Below, one piece after another: positions 23,313 to 37,613 of a stretch of 64,000 nt of DNA (positions are counted from its first letter, which is position 1; every line of letters begins with the position of its first letter). The notes beneath the pieces are model-generated. The model made no database searches, was not told the DNA's origin, and saw nothing but the letters and a program-made list of their open reading frames with translations. The position numbers were made by a program, and so were the translations under genes. The DNA comes from Paraspadella gotoi. Its lineage: Eukaryota; Chaetognatha. The stretch lies in NCBI GenBank assembly GCA_051294375.1, contig CM119267.1, forward strand, positions 14,067,694-14,131,693, in the 5' to 3' direction.

Positions 23313-25436
23313 CGCGGCTGCGCCATTAAGGACGAATGTTTGGCTGACTTTGAATAGATTTTGCATAAAAAGCGCGACAACAAATTTTTTTTCTCTCTCT
23401 CTCTGTCTCTCTCTCTCTCTCTCTAGTTCCCCTTTTTAGTGAGCCGAGGAAAAGATGGAGAGAATCACTATCATTATCGAAGGACTGACAAGGATGGAAA
23501 AAGAAAGAAAATCGCATACGCAGTATTCCTTTTTACAAATTTAACTTATGTTAAATAGTAAAAAAGATTCTCATTTGAAAGATCTTACTAAGTTAATGTT
23601 TCTATCAGTCTATCGGTGACTGTTTTTAATAAACGGAAATCGCAAACGTCACTAGTGACAAGACAGTGACTCTTTCGCCGTTCGTAGTGACGCGGGAGAG
23701 AATCGCGGTTGGTGAAGCCAACTTGAAATCGAATCGTTTTCTCTGGCAGAAGATTTTTTTCTCCTTTTTCGCTTTTTTTTCTCGCATTTGATGGTTTATG
23801 CACGAAAAGCTCTTTCCTTCCTTTCTTTTTCCCCATGCGCTTCACGGAAAACAAGACCGGAATAGTTCCGATTTCTTGATTGTTTTCTATTTGAACAATT
23901 TTTCTTTCTTCAGTTTCGTTTTTAGTTAAAAATAGCCAAAATCAACTACTACCGCTTTTTACAGACTTCGTCAAACTCGTTTTATAGTAAATTATACGCG
24001 ATTTAATAAAAAGAAAACAAATTAATCGAATTCTTTATTTTTTTTAATTTTTAATTTGACTTTTTTTTTCTTCTTACTTCTGAGACAACCTTATTTTTTC
24101 ACAACACGAGTTGTAAACGTTAGTGTATTTTGTTTTATATATCAGTTAAACAGTGTCATCTATAATTCCAAACTAAAAAACGTTACTTAAAAAAAAACAA
24201 AATGCAAGCGGTCTTTCGTCATCATACCATTGACTTTGCTTCAGCCATAATAAATACTTTGGCCGAAATTAGGACCTTATGCTATTTTTCAGTAAAAATA
24301 AACTTAAAGCTCGACTTACTCACTCGATAAGTTAAAATAGCAGTCAAAACGAATTTAACGTGATTAAACAGTTAAAACACACGATGACTCAGAAGGAAAG
24401 CTAATTTGCAAAAATATTTATTGAATTTTTTTCTAGATTCGCTCATATTTTTTATTCAATAAATTTTTACACGAGTCATTTAGTTTTATTTTGAAAAGAA
24501 TTTCATTACATACAAACCGCTTCTGAAATAATGAACGAAAAATATTTTTTTTAATTTTTGGGATTGCTTTTACTATTTTAACTTAAAAAAATTGATCGTC
24601 GCCGAGCTTTTTTCAAGTCTGGTTCAACTTGTATTTTGACGGATTCATTCGGAAAGTAAATCTGAAAAGTGCTCTCCGAGATAAGAATTGTTTGTCCTCA
24701 AAATATTCGCCTATTTGATTTCCTTAAAAAATCGATTTGCGTTTTTTGCACTTTTATTTTCTAATTCTATGCGGTATTTAGGGTCATTTATTTTGTAAAA
24801 CTGAACTGACCCCAATTGCAATTACGTGAACATAGTTTCAAGAAAAAACCTATAAAACACTCGATGCCTCTTTCAAGTTGATTCGTTATTCTTTGAGTTT
24901 GAGTTTGAGTTTGAGTTTCAGTTTCAGTTTGACCGTAAGGTTTTTTTTATAATTTTCTTTTAATTTTGTGGGTTTTTTTTAAACCACTCGCTACAGCGAT
25001 TACCCCCGGAAATGTTTTTGAGATTTTTTTTTATCGAATTAACATTGGCGCCGAAATGTCGGTTAACAGGGATTTGGGAGAAGGGGGAAAGGGGGGGGAA
25101 AGGGGGGGGGAGAAGGCTTTCAAAAGTCAAGCCGCGAGTTTTTTCTTAGTCACTCTTCGTTTATAATTAAAAAAAAAGATTGTTCAATATTAAAAAAAGT
25201 TTTGATTCTAAAATCAAGAAAGGTCTCTTGTAGTCTGTGGACGGCGCTTTGAAAAGAAAGGAAAACACAAAACAAACACAAGCCAGACTCCAAATGAATT
25301 TTTAAAAAAAGTAGAGTTCGCGGGGGTAAAGGTTTAGCACACAAAACAAAAAAGAAATTAAGAAGGTGCAGTGCCCAGGAAGAATGGATAAAAAAAAAGC
25401 GTCACCATCTTAACTCCATCCTCGCCCCTCTCTATA

Positions 25437-25470
<34 letters not shown>

Positions 25471-25845
25471 CTCTCCTCTCTCATCCTCTCTCTCTCAGAG
25501 ATTCTCGTCTCGTTCTATCTCTCGCTTTAAGCATGCGGCCTAAATAGGAGAAGAGATTGTTGTTCAATCGGGCGTGATCCGTTTTTTGTGATCCTTTTTT
25601 GCGATTTGAAAGATCTTAACTGCCTCTCACTCCGCTTCAATAAAAAAAAAGATTTAGTAGAATCTTCGCCTAACTCGTAATCGACGAACGATTAAAAAAT
25701 AAATGATACCTTTTTTTAATACAAAATATCATCGGCTTTTCATTCACTTCGTTATAATGATTAAGCTTGAAAATATTTTTATTTATGTCATTTTGGGACA
25801 GAATGTTTCCGCCAACGCGGTTTTCCCACTAAATCATTTTGATTA

Positions 25846-25956
<111 letters not shown>

Positions 25957-26200
25957 ACCCCCGCTCCCTTTTAACGACCCTCCCCCGCATCGTCGGCGAC
26001 CTCTTTCCCATCCTCGACTCCGAAAGATTCGATGTTGTTCTTTTGTCTTTTGGCGAACTTCTCGTGTTTGAGCCGCGAAACTATGAAACCCTGAAGCCTC
26101 ACTAAGTTGGCGAATGCATGACATATGATTATTATATGAAAGATATTTCGCTCCCATCAATCATCTGTCACCCTTTAGGATCAAAAGTCATCAAAGAAGG

Positions 26201-26238
<38 letters not shown>

Positions 26239-27734
26239 AAAGAGAAGAGATTGAACTTTAAAAAATCAAAAGAACTAAACATTTCATCGCCACGTGATAC
26301 GATGAATGAATGCCTAACTTTTACTAATTTTTAATATTCGTTACTAATTTTGATCTTCCTGATAAAAACAATAAAACACATAAAAACATATTATATTATA
26401 TTATATTATCATTATATATATTATTTAATTTTAAAAATGATATATTATATTATATTATATATATTATATCTATATTATATTTAATTAAAAATGAAATCGA
26501 AAACTGTCTTTTCTGATTTTGTCCTAACCCTTTCCTTGGGCACCCTTGGGCACCCTTTGACTTGGGCACCTATTAATTTTCGCTTCGCAGATTTCGTGTG
26601 ACCCATTTTCATTTACCAATTATTCTCTCATCCCCTATGACTATGTTCATTGTTCAAAGTCCATTCCGTTTTCTTTCTTTCTCGTTCCACTCTAATCCCC
26701 TTCTTATCGATCTCATTCAATCGGCGTTTTCTCTCCGGTACCACTTTCTCAGTTTTTCCACCTCTCCCACCTGTCCTACCTCTTCCACCTCTCCCACCTC
26801 TCCCACCTGTCATACCTCTCCCACTTCTCCCACCTCTCCACACCTCCCCGACCGCTGCAATCCAGAGTTCGATTTTTTATTGCGAGGAGGAAGTTTGTTT
26901 TTCGCGAGAGAAAATGTTTACCTCTCTTTTATGACCTTCAGAGACGATCGAGAAAAAGCTATCCTTTTTTTTCGTTGAGAGAAGTGGGAGGTGAGGCGAA
27001 ACAAGCGGTTACATCCGGGGATTAAGACGGGGAGGGGATGGAAAGTAAGTAACGAACGGGTAAATATAGTATCAAACGGTGGGTTCTTGATTATAAACTG
27101 TTTAACTCTGCTTTATGATGCGCGAGAGACTTGGAATGAAATTCTTGTTTTTTATTGTACAGGGTACGAAGTAATTGGTTGGTGATAGGAATAGGGTAAT
27201 AAAAAATGAAAAAAAGACAGAGTAGGGAGCTGGTGTTGGGTGTTGGAGTGGAGAGCTGGAATGGGAGCTAGTCTACGGGTTGATTGTCGACAAGGGCGCT
27301 GACAGTAAAGAGACCAATTTCTTACCGACAGAATCGCCGTACTGACTTTTCGTAACTCCTCTGAATTAAGCGGTGCCGATTTTTCATTGGCGCAGCTCAG
27401 GAAACCAACGCTGCCAAAGCTTTATCTTAATAGGCTTCAGATCTTACATCGGTTGTACCAATTTTTCATAATATATAAAAGATTGTTTATTATAATTTAT
27501 TATTATGATTTCTTCAAAAAAAGGAAACGATGTCTATGAAAGAGTATTAAACATCGGCTAAAAAAGGTATAATTAAGCTGAAAAAAGCTACTCGAGCCCC
27601 GAATCCCGTCGAAGGGTATTCTTTTAAGGGGATGCGGACGGAAAGAAGAAGAGAGTCTATGAGCTCGTGAAAAATGGCCGCTGATCTCCATCACCCTGCT
27701 CCCCTTAAGAAATGGCGGCGGGGCTAAAAAGGCG

Positions 27735-27778
<44 letters not shown>

Positions 27779-30700
27779 CCTACTCGCTTGGCCGATGGTT
27801 TTTCGCAATGACCAAACCCATCTCGCTCCCCATTGAAAAGCGTCTGCTTTCTCTCGACGAGTCTAGTAGACGTTTTATTACTGCTTTTTTTTTAGTCGCA
27901 TTTGGCGACTCTTTAAGACGCCTTTTCCATTAGACGGTCTTTTTAAAAAAAAATGTAATGATATTTTTTCATTGGAACCGTCTTATAAATGACCCAGATT
28001 TAGTTAAAAAATTTACTCAGAGACTATAGAATTTAATATTAATACCTAAACTTTAAATGATTGAATACATATATCATAAAACATTTTTAAGAACTATAAT
28101 TATAAAGGAAGAAGCATTAAAAAGACGCGACTGCTGGACTCACTAAGCGGGTTTTTTTCTTTTTCTCTCTGCTCTCATTAGTCTGACTTTTTTCCTGTTA
28201 GTTTTCCTTGAGTTTTCCTTTCCATCTTAGGCTGAAAATCTTCTTGACTTTTCTTACCTAGATTCCTCTTTTTTTTCTCATACAATTTTTACTTTTACTC
28301 TTTTTCTTTTGCTTTTCCTTTATTCTTCCTTTGACTTATTTTTAATTCTTTTCCCCTCCGTTTCTTTTTCTTTTTTTTTCTAGCGAATTTCCTCATTCAA
28401 CAGCTGAAGTTAATGACTTTCCTTTTGTAACCAGAATTAGGAAGACGACGACGAAGACGACGACGATAACGAAGACGACGATGGATGAGCCGTCTATGCA
28501 GACGACGACGACGACTACCCAGAGTTTGCTGATTATGGAGAAAAGATCAGAGGATGACTGGTGTCTGGTGTACTATGCAAGACAGAGAGTGAGAGAGAGA
28601 GACAGAGAGAGAGAGAAAGAGAGAGAAAAAGAGAGAAAGAGAAAAAGAGAGAGACATTGGTTAAAAAAAAGTGTTCTGCTCTAACTAAATCCACTCACTG
28701 TTGCGCTGAGACTCGTGAACGCCTCAAGTTATCGAGATGCCCGAGTCACGGCGGCGAGCGGCGTCGGGAGGCGTCGGGCGTCGTTGGGCATCGTGAGAAG
28801 CTGCGACGCGGAATGAAGCCCTGACTTTTGTGTCGTCCTCATTTTTGATGGGTTCCTTTTCATCAATTAAGTTGTACTCGTCATCTTTGTCTCCTTTCGA
28901 CACGATATCGTTCTTAAATTCTCGGTAGTACTCGACAATTTCGTTTTTACTTTGACTTTCGTTATCATCCCTCAGCTTGTTAAATCTTCACAGTCTGTTC
29001 TATCTTTATAAATTCGTCGTGCTCTTCGTCTTTTTCGTCGTCAAATTGTCATAATCTACGCTTTATATTCGCTTTATCTTCGCTCTATCCCATCACGGGC
29101 CTCTTATTCTTCCTCATCAATCATCAAACTACTTTAAATCTTAATTGTTTACATAATATTAGTCTTCTTGTTCTTATTAGTCCTCGCTCGTCTTCTTCTC
29201 CTTTCGAGAATCGTCGCCATTTTTTTTCTCATCGTCTTCCACTACTTAGACTCAAAACTGGTTTTCCACATCTTCGTCCTCCTCCTCCTCTTCCTCCTCC
29301 TCCTCCCGTCCTCCGGCGTCTCCCGAAATCCCAAGGGTCCGATCCATATGGATAACGATCCGACGGTCGCCACCGATTAGTTCGATATGGAGCAGAAGAA
29401 GATTTTTTTGGTTCCAACGCCATCCGGGATTTTCTTCGCTATCCGTACTACACCGAGAAGTTGCCGAATCAGATGAAAAAAAAAAATCAAGATTTCCGAA
29501 AGCCGATTGGAGTCGATTCGGATGCACACTCTTTGCGTAACCCCCGGATGCTCGGATGCCCGGATCAAACCAACGGGCCGAGTCCGACAGATGGCTTCTG
29601 ATAACCAAAACAAATGACTTAATGATGGCGGAAGGGGGGCGAAGCGAAAGACTAAAATATTCGGAAGAAAAGAAAAGGAAAAAAGAGACGGAGAAAACGA
29701 ATGGGATCGAGTTGTAGAGAAAGGAGGAACGAGAATGGGATGAAGGAAATGAGAAATGGAGGTGTTGTAGAGAGAAGATGGCCTAAGAAGAATAAAAGAG
29801 AGAGAGAAAAAAAGTTAAGAAGATTCCTCTCCCAAAACATACGAAGCTACGTATAGAGGTCGCTCTTTCATTCCCCAAGAATTTAAACAAATGAACTGGG
29901 CTCGACGAAAGACGGATGTCGGCGAACGGTGAAGGAAAAAGGAGAAAAAGGGCGGGAAGCAAATGGCGGGAAAAATAATCGGGAATATATTCACAAAGTC
30001 GGGGCCGCGTTTACTGAGCGAAGCGGAGAATAACGCGCATAAAACTGTCGACGAACGCGGCTACAAATTTGGTTATCCGGTGCTAAAAAAGACTTTTTCC
30101 GACTCATTAAAACACCATCGAATACCATTCATTTTCCTTTTTTTTTTCTTCATCTACCGGCATCTCTCAGACGAGAAAAAAAAGAGCAACCTTCCGTCAA
30201 GCCTTTCAAAATTTCAAGACTATCAACGATTTAAACTCATCGACGCTTTTAAATATCTTCTTGACCCCAATTTTTTTTTACTCTTTCACTCCTTCACCCT
30301 CTCCTGACACACCCTGTCTTCGGCATAACAAAGACATTTAAAGTTAACACGGCAAGCACTTGTTGACTTATAGACGCTTACGGTTGCCCTTGGGATTTAG
30401 AGGGGGGGCGGGAGTGGCGGGTGTGAAAGGGTGTCGGGGCGGCGGAACGAGGTAGTGGTGATTGATGGAGTGATATTTGCTGAATGAATATAAATTGTGG
30501 GTAGTTGTGATACCGGCTGTGGTTGACTACTGAGGCGGAGACCAAATATGGTGGTTGTGGTTCTCTTAAATGATCAGGGCGGATGCGACAAAGCAAGGCG
30601 ATTCTGCTTTAAAGCTGGTGGCGCTGGTGGCGTCGGTGGCGCTGGTGGCATCGAGCAGGGGGCGCGGCTGCGCCATTAAGGACGAATGTTTGGCTGACTT

Positions 30701-32765
30701 TGAATAGATTTTGCATAAAAGCGCGACAACAATTTTTTTTTTTCTCTCTCTCTGTCTCTCTCTTCTCTCTCTAGTTCCCTTTTTTAGTGAGCCGAGGAAA
30801 AGATGGAGAGAATCACTATCATTATCGAAGGACTGACAAGGATGGAAAAAGAAAGAAAATCGCATACGCAGTATTCCTTTTTTACAAATTTAACTTATGT
30901 TAAATAGTAAAAAAATTCTCATTTGAAAGATCTTACTAAGTTAATGTTCTATCAGTCTATCGGTGACTGTTTTTAATAAACGGAAATCGCAAACGTCACT
31001 AGTGACAAGACAGTGACTCTTCGCCGTTCGTAGTGACGCGGGAGAGAATCGCGGTTGGTGAAGCCAACTTGAAATCGAATCGTTTTCTCTGGCAGAAGAT
31101 TTTTTTCTCCTTTTTCGCTTTTTTTCTCGCATTTGATGGTTTATGCACGAAAGCTCTTTCCTTCCTTTCTTTTTCCCCATTGCGCTTCACGGGAAAACAA
31201 GACCGGAATAGTTCGATTTCTTGATTGTTTTCTATTTGAACAATTTTCTTTCTTCAGTTTCGTTTTTAGTTAAAAATAGCCAAAATCAACTACTACCGCT
31301 TTTTACAGACTTCGTCAAACTCGTTTTATAGTAAATTATACGCGATTTAATAAAAAGAAAACAAATTAATCGAATTCTTTTTTTTTTTTAATTTTTAATT
31401 TGACTTTTTTTTTCTTCTTACTTCTGAGACAACCTTATTTTTTCACAACACGAGTTGTAAACGTTAGTGTATTTTGTTTTATATATCAGTTAAAACAGTG
31501 TCATCTATAATTCCAAACTAAAAAACGTTACTTAAAAAAACAAAATGCAAGCGGTCTTTCGTCATCATACCATTGACTTTGCTTCAGCCATAATAAATAC
31601 TTTGGCCGAAATTAGGACCTTATGCTATTTTCAGTAAAAATAAACTTAAAGCTCGACTTACTCACTCGATAAGTTAAAATAGCAGTCAAAACGAATTTAA
31701 CGTGATTAAACAGTTAAACACACGATGACTCAGAAGGAAACTAATTTGCAAAAATATTTATTGAATTTTTTTCTAGATCGCTCATATTTTTTATTCAATA
31801 AATTTTTACACGAGTCATTTAGTTTTATTTTGAAAAGAATTTCATTACATACAAACCGCTCTTGAAATAATGAACGAAAAATATTTTTTTTTAATTTTTG
31901 GGATTGCTTTTTACTATTTTAACTTAAAAAAATTGATCGTCGCCGAGCTTTTTTCAAGTCTGGTTCAACTTGTATTTTTACGGATTCATTCGGAAAGTAA
32001 ATCTGAAAAGTGCTCTCCGAGATAAGAATGTTTGTCCTCAAAATATTCGCCTATTTGATTTCCTTAAAAAATCGATTTGCGTTTTTGCACTTTTATTTTC
32101 TAATTCTATGCGGTATTTAGGGTCATTTTTTTGTAAAACTGAACTGACCCCAATTGCAATTACGTGAACATAGTTTCAAGAAAAAAACCTATAAAACACT
32201 CGATGCCTCTTTCAAGTTGATTCGTTATTCTTTGAGTTTGAGTTTGAGTTTGAGTTTCAGTTTCAGTTTGACCTAAGGTTTTTTTTATAATTTTCTTTTA
32301 ATTTTGTGGGTTTTTTTTTAAACCACTCGCTACAGCGATTACCCCGGAAATGTTTTTGAGATTTTTTTTATCGAATTAACATTGGCGCCGAAATGTCGGT
32401 TAACAGGGATTTGGGAGAAGGGGGAAAGGGGGGGAAAGGGGGGGAAAGGCTTTACAAAAGTCAAGCCGCGAGTTTTTTCTTAGTCACTCTTCGTTTATAA
32501 TTAAAAAAAAAAGATTGTTCAATATTAAAAAAAGTTTTGATTCTAAAATCAAGAAAGGTCTCTTGTAGTCTGTGGGACGGCGCTTTGAAAAGAAAGGAAA
32601 ACACAAAAAAAACAAGCCAGACTCCAAATGAATTTTTAAAAAAAGTAGAGTTCGCGGGGGTAAAGGTTAGCAAAAACACAAAACAAAAAAGAAAATAAGA
32701 GGTCATCCCAGAAAATGGATAAAAAAAAAGCGTCACCATCTTAACTCCATCCTCGCCCTCTCTCT

Positions 32766-32829
<64 letters not shown>

Positions 32830-33136
32830 TCAAGCATCGGCTAATAGAAAGAGATTTTTTCAATCGGGCGTGATCCGTTTTTTGTGATCCTTTTTTGCGA
32901 TTTGAAAGATCTTAACTCCTCTCACTCCGCTTCAATAAAAAAAAAGATTTAGTAGAATCTTCGCCTAACTCGTAATCGAAAGAACGATTAAAAAATAAAT
33001 GATACCTTTTTTTTAATACAAAATATCATCGGCTTTTCATTCACTTCGTTATAATGATTAAGCTTGAAAATATTTTTTTTTCATATTTGGGACAGAATGT
33101 TTCCGCCAACGCGTTTTCCCACTAAATCATTTTGAT

Positions 33137-33138
33137 TA

Positions 33139-33232
<94 letters not shown>
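33137..33232 (+). repeat. (CT)n microsatellite, unit B
   Basis: Homologous to 25848-25956 but with its TTCT interruptions nearer the 5' end. Confidence 0.95.
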
Positions 33233-33234
<2 letters not shown>

Positions 33235-33484
33235 CCCCCTTCCCTTTTAACGACCCTCCCCGCGCATTCGTCGGGCGACCTCTTTCCCATCCTCGACTCC
33301 GAAGAGATTCGATGTTGTTCTTTTTGTCTTTTGGCGAACTTCTTTCGTGTTTGAGCCGCGAAACTATGAAACCCTGAAGCCTCACTAAGTTGGCGAATGC
33401 ATGACATCTGATTATTATATGAAAGATATTTCGCTCCCATCAATCATCTGTCACCCTTTAGGATCAAAAGTCATCAAAGAAGGT

Positions 33485-33539
33485 CCTCTCTCTCTTCTCT
33501 CTCTTTTCTCTTCTCCTCTCTCTCTCTTTCTCTTTCTCT

Positions 33540-33570
<31 letters not shown>

Positions 33571-33571
33571 A
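33485..33571 (+). repeat. (CT)n tract closing duplication unit B
   Basis: Interrupted CT/CTTT sequence. Its homologue at 26200-26238 is the junction between units A and B. Confidence 0.9.
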
Positions 33572-33590
33572 AGAGAATTTGAAAAAATTA

Positions 33591-34188
33591 AAGTCACTGG
33601 GGATTAAGAGATTATTCATTCGATTTGTCGATTATTTATTGGGCGACGTTCTGTTTTTAAATCTAATTCGCTTTATTTAACCTGCGACTTGAAATTGTGT
33701 CATATCAAAACTGCTACATGGTGACATAATTCAAGTTAGCAGTCAATCCAGTTAAATTCGCTTACAGAAGATCAAGATAATAAAAAAAGGAAACTCACCA
33801 ATCAACCAAGACTCGTTATTTCTTTGTTAAACTAATAATTTTAGCCTCGCGATTCGAGATCTCTCATTTTTAACCAGCCCTAACCTCGGGCCACGCCCAT
33901 CGAAGATTGTCTCCTTGCGGATTCTTCGCGAACAAATGGGACCCGCCCGTTTGTCTCAGTAAGGACGCCGCCCGTCAAACCCGTTAGAGGGTAGACCTTT
34001 TGCCCGCACAAAGCCACTCCTTTCTAAAGCCCTACCTACGTTGCTCGGACGCTCTGCCCTGTGGGCTCCCGACTACCGTCGACCTTCCCGAGGCCGAGGG
34101 AAAAACTATTGCGGCGAATTCAACACTTGAATGCGTTTCGAGCGGATTTATGAATGTTACGTCTGAATAGATTTTAAATGAAGTTGTC
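33591..34188. other. Unique DNA with a GC-rich patch (33870-34130)
   Basis: About 260 bases of GC-rich sequence resembling the composition of the 42.5-47 kb block. Frames on both strands contain stops. Possibly a retroelement fragment. Confidence 0.4.
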
Positions 34189-34213
34189 NNNNNNNNNNNN
34201 NNNNNNNNNNNNN
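34189..34213. other. Assembly gap (25 N)
   Basis: Follows the GC-rich patch at 33870-34130 after about 50 AT-rich bases. Confidence 1.
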
Positions 34214-36246
34214 GTTGGATGAGGAATAAAAAAGATTAATTCGGATCGAAGGAATTTTTTTCTTGGTCGAGACCTTTACTAATTTTTACCAAATTTCTTA
34301 GAATTTTATTTATGATGAATAGGAAAGGTAGGGAAGAAATTGGTTCGTCAGAATACTTAGTAGTTAGTATATATCATACTAATTATTTATTAATTGTTTT
34401 CTACTTACTTTATCAAATAAAAAACTTTTCTTCGGTTTTAAAAAACAATAAATGCAAAAAATATTGCTGACTGGCCAATTGCTCCTCCCACTGTTGAGCG
34501 ATCTGGATCGTGGTTGCATTTAATAAGTTAGAGTCAGTTCTTTGTCTGTAATATTTAAAGATTAAAATGTTTAACGTCGCAGAAATATCGATCAAAAGAC
34601 ATAAATAGCATTGCCCTGATGACATTAGCGAAGATAATCTTTCGGATTTTTCTGTCATAAGTATTTTATTATGATTTTTTGGGGGTTTCTTTTGGTTATT
34701 TATGCGAAATTGTTAAAAATTGATTTTATTAACAAAAAAATTCATAAAGTCAGATCGTCAGAAAAGTTCGTGATGACTTTCGTCCGATCCGCCGGAGGTC
34801 GTCATGGTTTTCGTTTTTTGTTGCGGTAAGCGACTGCATGAGATGGTCAGATGGAGACTGTGGAGACTGTCATATGGTCGGTCAGTCAATTTATTTATGA
34901 ACTGGAAGAAAGCTAGGCAAAACTATACAAACTCTTTAAATACTTAAAAAGAAGATCACTACAAAAATACCACCCTAAAAAAGTTTTAAAAGGAAGAATT
35001 ATGTCGAATTTACATAGTAGAGAGCTTAACTATAGATGACTATTATTTTAGAATTAAATCACAAAGAATTAAATCTCAAACGTCGGGTCCAAACAAGTGT
35101 AAGTGTGGAAAGATGCTGACGAGTAACGTTTGATTTTTATTTCCAATGAATATTATTATTTATAACGAAAAATGTAAAGAAACTGAATTCAAAACGTGTT
35201 AATTTTGAGCAATGCAAAGTCTATAGTAAATATTTCTCTCTTTCTTTCGCCTCAATGTAAGAAGTTTAATCGATGATGAGAAGCGAAGATAAAGTCTTTT
35301 TCTGTTTTCTCGAGCAAAGAGCAAACGTCAGCCCTCCGGTTTGAGTTTTTTTTTGTTTAGGTTCGATTTGAATTTCGCGGGTTTTTTTTCCTAAATCGCG
35401 TGAAAACAAATGAACATCGAAAGATTGATTTAGTCATTGAATAAGTTGTTTAACTCAGCACTTTTAGATTTTTGGGTATATCGAAACTTTCGACGAAAGT
35501 ATCATTTTCCTCGTGAGTAGAAACTGGAAATTTATAATATCGATAATGTTCATAATATTCATTCTTGGCATAACTAGACGCTCGCCTGAAGTCAAATATC
35601 AAAACCGAATAAATCACATATTTAAAAAACAGATGTTGCAAAAAAGAGTAAAAAAAAGTACCCGTTGTTGTAAATCAGATCCAATTTCGAATGTAAAAAA
35701 CTGATAGAGAGAGAGAGAGAGAGAGAGAGNNNNNNNNNNAGAGAGAGAGAGAACCCGTGATGGTAGAAGATAACGCCGAGTGATTATTTTTCTTCGAACA
35801 AAAATTGCAAAACTGGCAAAGAAAAGGCAATGGATGTTCAAGAATTGAATGGAAAAAAATGTAAAAATCAGGGGAAAAAAATCTCAAAATTTAAGTGAGC
35901 AAACAAGTTGAGGAAAGAGGGAGATTAATGAGAGTTAAGGAAAGATAAGGATTCCATTTGAAAAATTTAACGAGGAAAGAAAGAGATGAACGGAAAGTTT
36001 TTCAACTTCCGATTTCCCATTCAGTTTTTCTGACCACCCGCTCGAAGAATGGAGGATGGACAATTGGACATTGGACATTGAACAGTTGGTTACCCTTCTT
36101 GTAGCCAAATAAATTTATCAAGAATATTTAATTTTTTAGGAAATGTGGAAAGGTACGGATTTATAAGAGGGCGAGGGAGGTAAAAAATGGGCCCGATTTC
36201 CTCAAAGCGCCCAATTTTAACTTAAACTCGTAATTAAATTAATTTT
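34214..36246. other. Intergenic, no supported gene
   Basis: AT-rich. A (GA)n with an internal gap lies at 35704-35753. No splice-supported coding frames. Confidence 0.5.
35730..35739. other. Assembly gap (10 N) inside (GA)n
   Basis: Both sides are (GA)n. Confidence 1.
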
Positions 36247-36305
36247 TAGGTTAAAGATTAGGTTAAGGATTAGCTTAGGGATCAGGGTTAGGTTTTTAGG
36301 ATTAG
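36247..36305 (+). repeat. Degenerate TTAGG-like stretch
   Basis: TTAGGTTAAAGATTAGGTTA and further TTAGG(G) variants, including GGGTTAGG, about nine units in 59 bases. Possible relic interstitial telomere-type repeat; it may be chance. Confidence 0.4.
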
Positions 36306-36587
36306 AAATGGGGCGCTTTTATTAAAAGGAACTCCCATTTATTTATCTGGCTAATGGGGAAAGAACGGTGTGGGAAGATTAAGGCGAGGGAGTAAAAGGA
36401 AGAAGCAAAAGAACAGAATCATTTTGGCAGAGATAACGAAAACGAAGGCGTGGTCAGATGGGGAGGTGGGGGGGGTTTTCTGCCTGATATCGAGATTTCG
36501 ACGTCGATAAAATCGCCTGGAATGATAAGAATCTCCAACTCGTAGGTAACTGGGTCAGCGTGTTTGTGTTCTCGCGCGTTCTAGTGG

Positions 36588-36592
<5 letters not shown>

Positions 36593-36656
<64 letters not shown>

Positions 36657-36687
36657 GAGAGAGAGACGAGAGAGAGAGAGAGAGAGG
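36593..36687 (+). repeat. (GA)n microsatellite
   Basis: GA run with AAG, GGA and CGA interruptions. Confidence 0.95.
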
Positions 36688-37292
36688 GTACGAGCGTAAA
36701 GCATGATGTGAGGCGCGGAAGTGTGAAGGAACTGAAGAAATAACATTTTTAAAAAGCTCATCTGGCTCGAACCACTGGACGCTCTCAAACTGTAGAATGA
36801 GTCTTATTCGCCGCTAAACGATTGTGATGGAAAATACTAACTGTAGGAGGGAGAAGCGAAACAGAAACTTGTAATTTTTAAAAAGGATTTAAAACAGACA
36901 AGGAGCGAAGTTATAACTTGAATAATACTTCGAAAAAAGACTTGTGAATAAAATGAAGGAAAATTATGCCAGGACTCTTGGTAAGTGAAAATAAGAAAGG
37001 AGAATAAAGGAAAAAAATTTAAGAGAAAAAAAACTGAAAACGTAAGTGGGGGGAAGGGAAGATAAAATTAAAAAGGGATGAAGTAAGGGTTAAGGTAGGG
37101 TTCGTAGGAGGGAGGAGGAATAGGAGAAGGAAGAAGAAGAGGTAATAGTAAGAACTCGGTTATGGTGGAGGCGGAGAAGAGAAAGGAGGAGGAGGAGGAG
37201 GAAGAGAAGGTAGGAGTCGAAGAGGAAGGGATTAAAGAGAAGAAGCAAAGGAGGATGCGGTTAAAGCCGGGATCCCGGGAGTGGGCGAAAGA

Positions 37293-37316
37293 ATGAGGCG
37301 AGGAGACGCTGCGAAG
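37293..37316 (+). CDS. Candidate first coding exon after a purine-rich leader
   Basis: ATG at 37293 encodes MRRGDAAK and runs straight into a consensus donor, AAG then GTGAGT (37317). The preceding 250 bases are almost entirely A and G with GGA/GAA runs and would form an unusual 5' UTR. No downstream exon is recognised; a chance donor is possible. Confidence 0.2.
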
Positions 37317-37555
37317 GTGAGTTTATTTTTTTTTTCTGTTTGAGGAACCAAAGAAATTTCGTTTCGTTTTCGGCCACCGAAAATAAGAAGAAAGAAAGAA
37401 AAAAATAGATTTTCTTCTAGAGGATTTTGCGCATCGGGACCGATTCCTCGTCTCCATCGCGAGGAAAATTGAAAAAGGTCCGGAATAAAAAAAACCGCGA
37501 AAATTCAAAAGTGTTTTTTCTGCGGTTTAAGAATTTTTTTAGTTCAGAAATAAAA

Positions 37556-37556
<1 letters not shown>

Positions 37557-37611
<55 letters not shown>
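37557..37611 (+). repeat. (CT)n microsatellite
   Basis: About 27 uninterrupted CT units. Confidence 0.95.

Positions 37612-37613
<2 letters not shown>

Larger units (their letters stand above)
26253..33590. repeat. Unit B of the 7.3 kb direct tandem duplication
   Basis: Near-identical copy of 18892-26252. Differences seen by eye are mostly single-base insertions or deletions in homopolymers, plus length changes in microsatellites; the area around 32758-32850 is more altered than its counterpart at 25437-25560. The copy ends after the (CT)n tract at 33485-33571, beyond which the sequence is unique. Confidence 0.93.
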
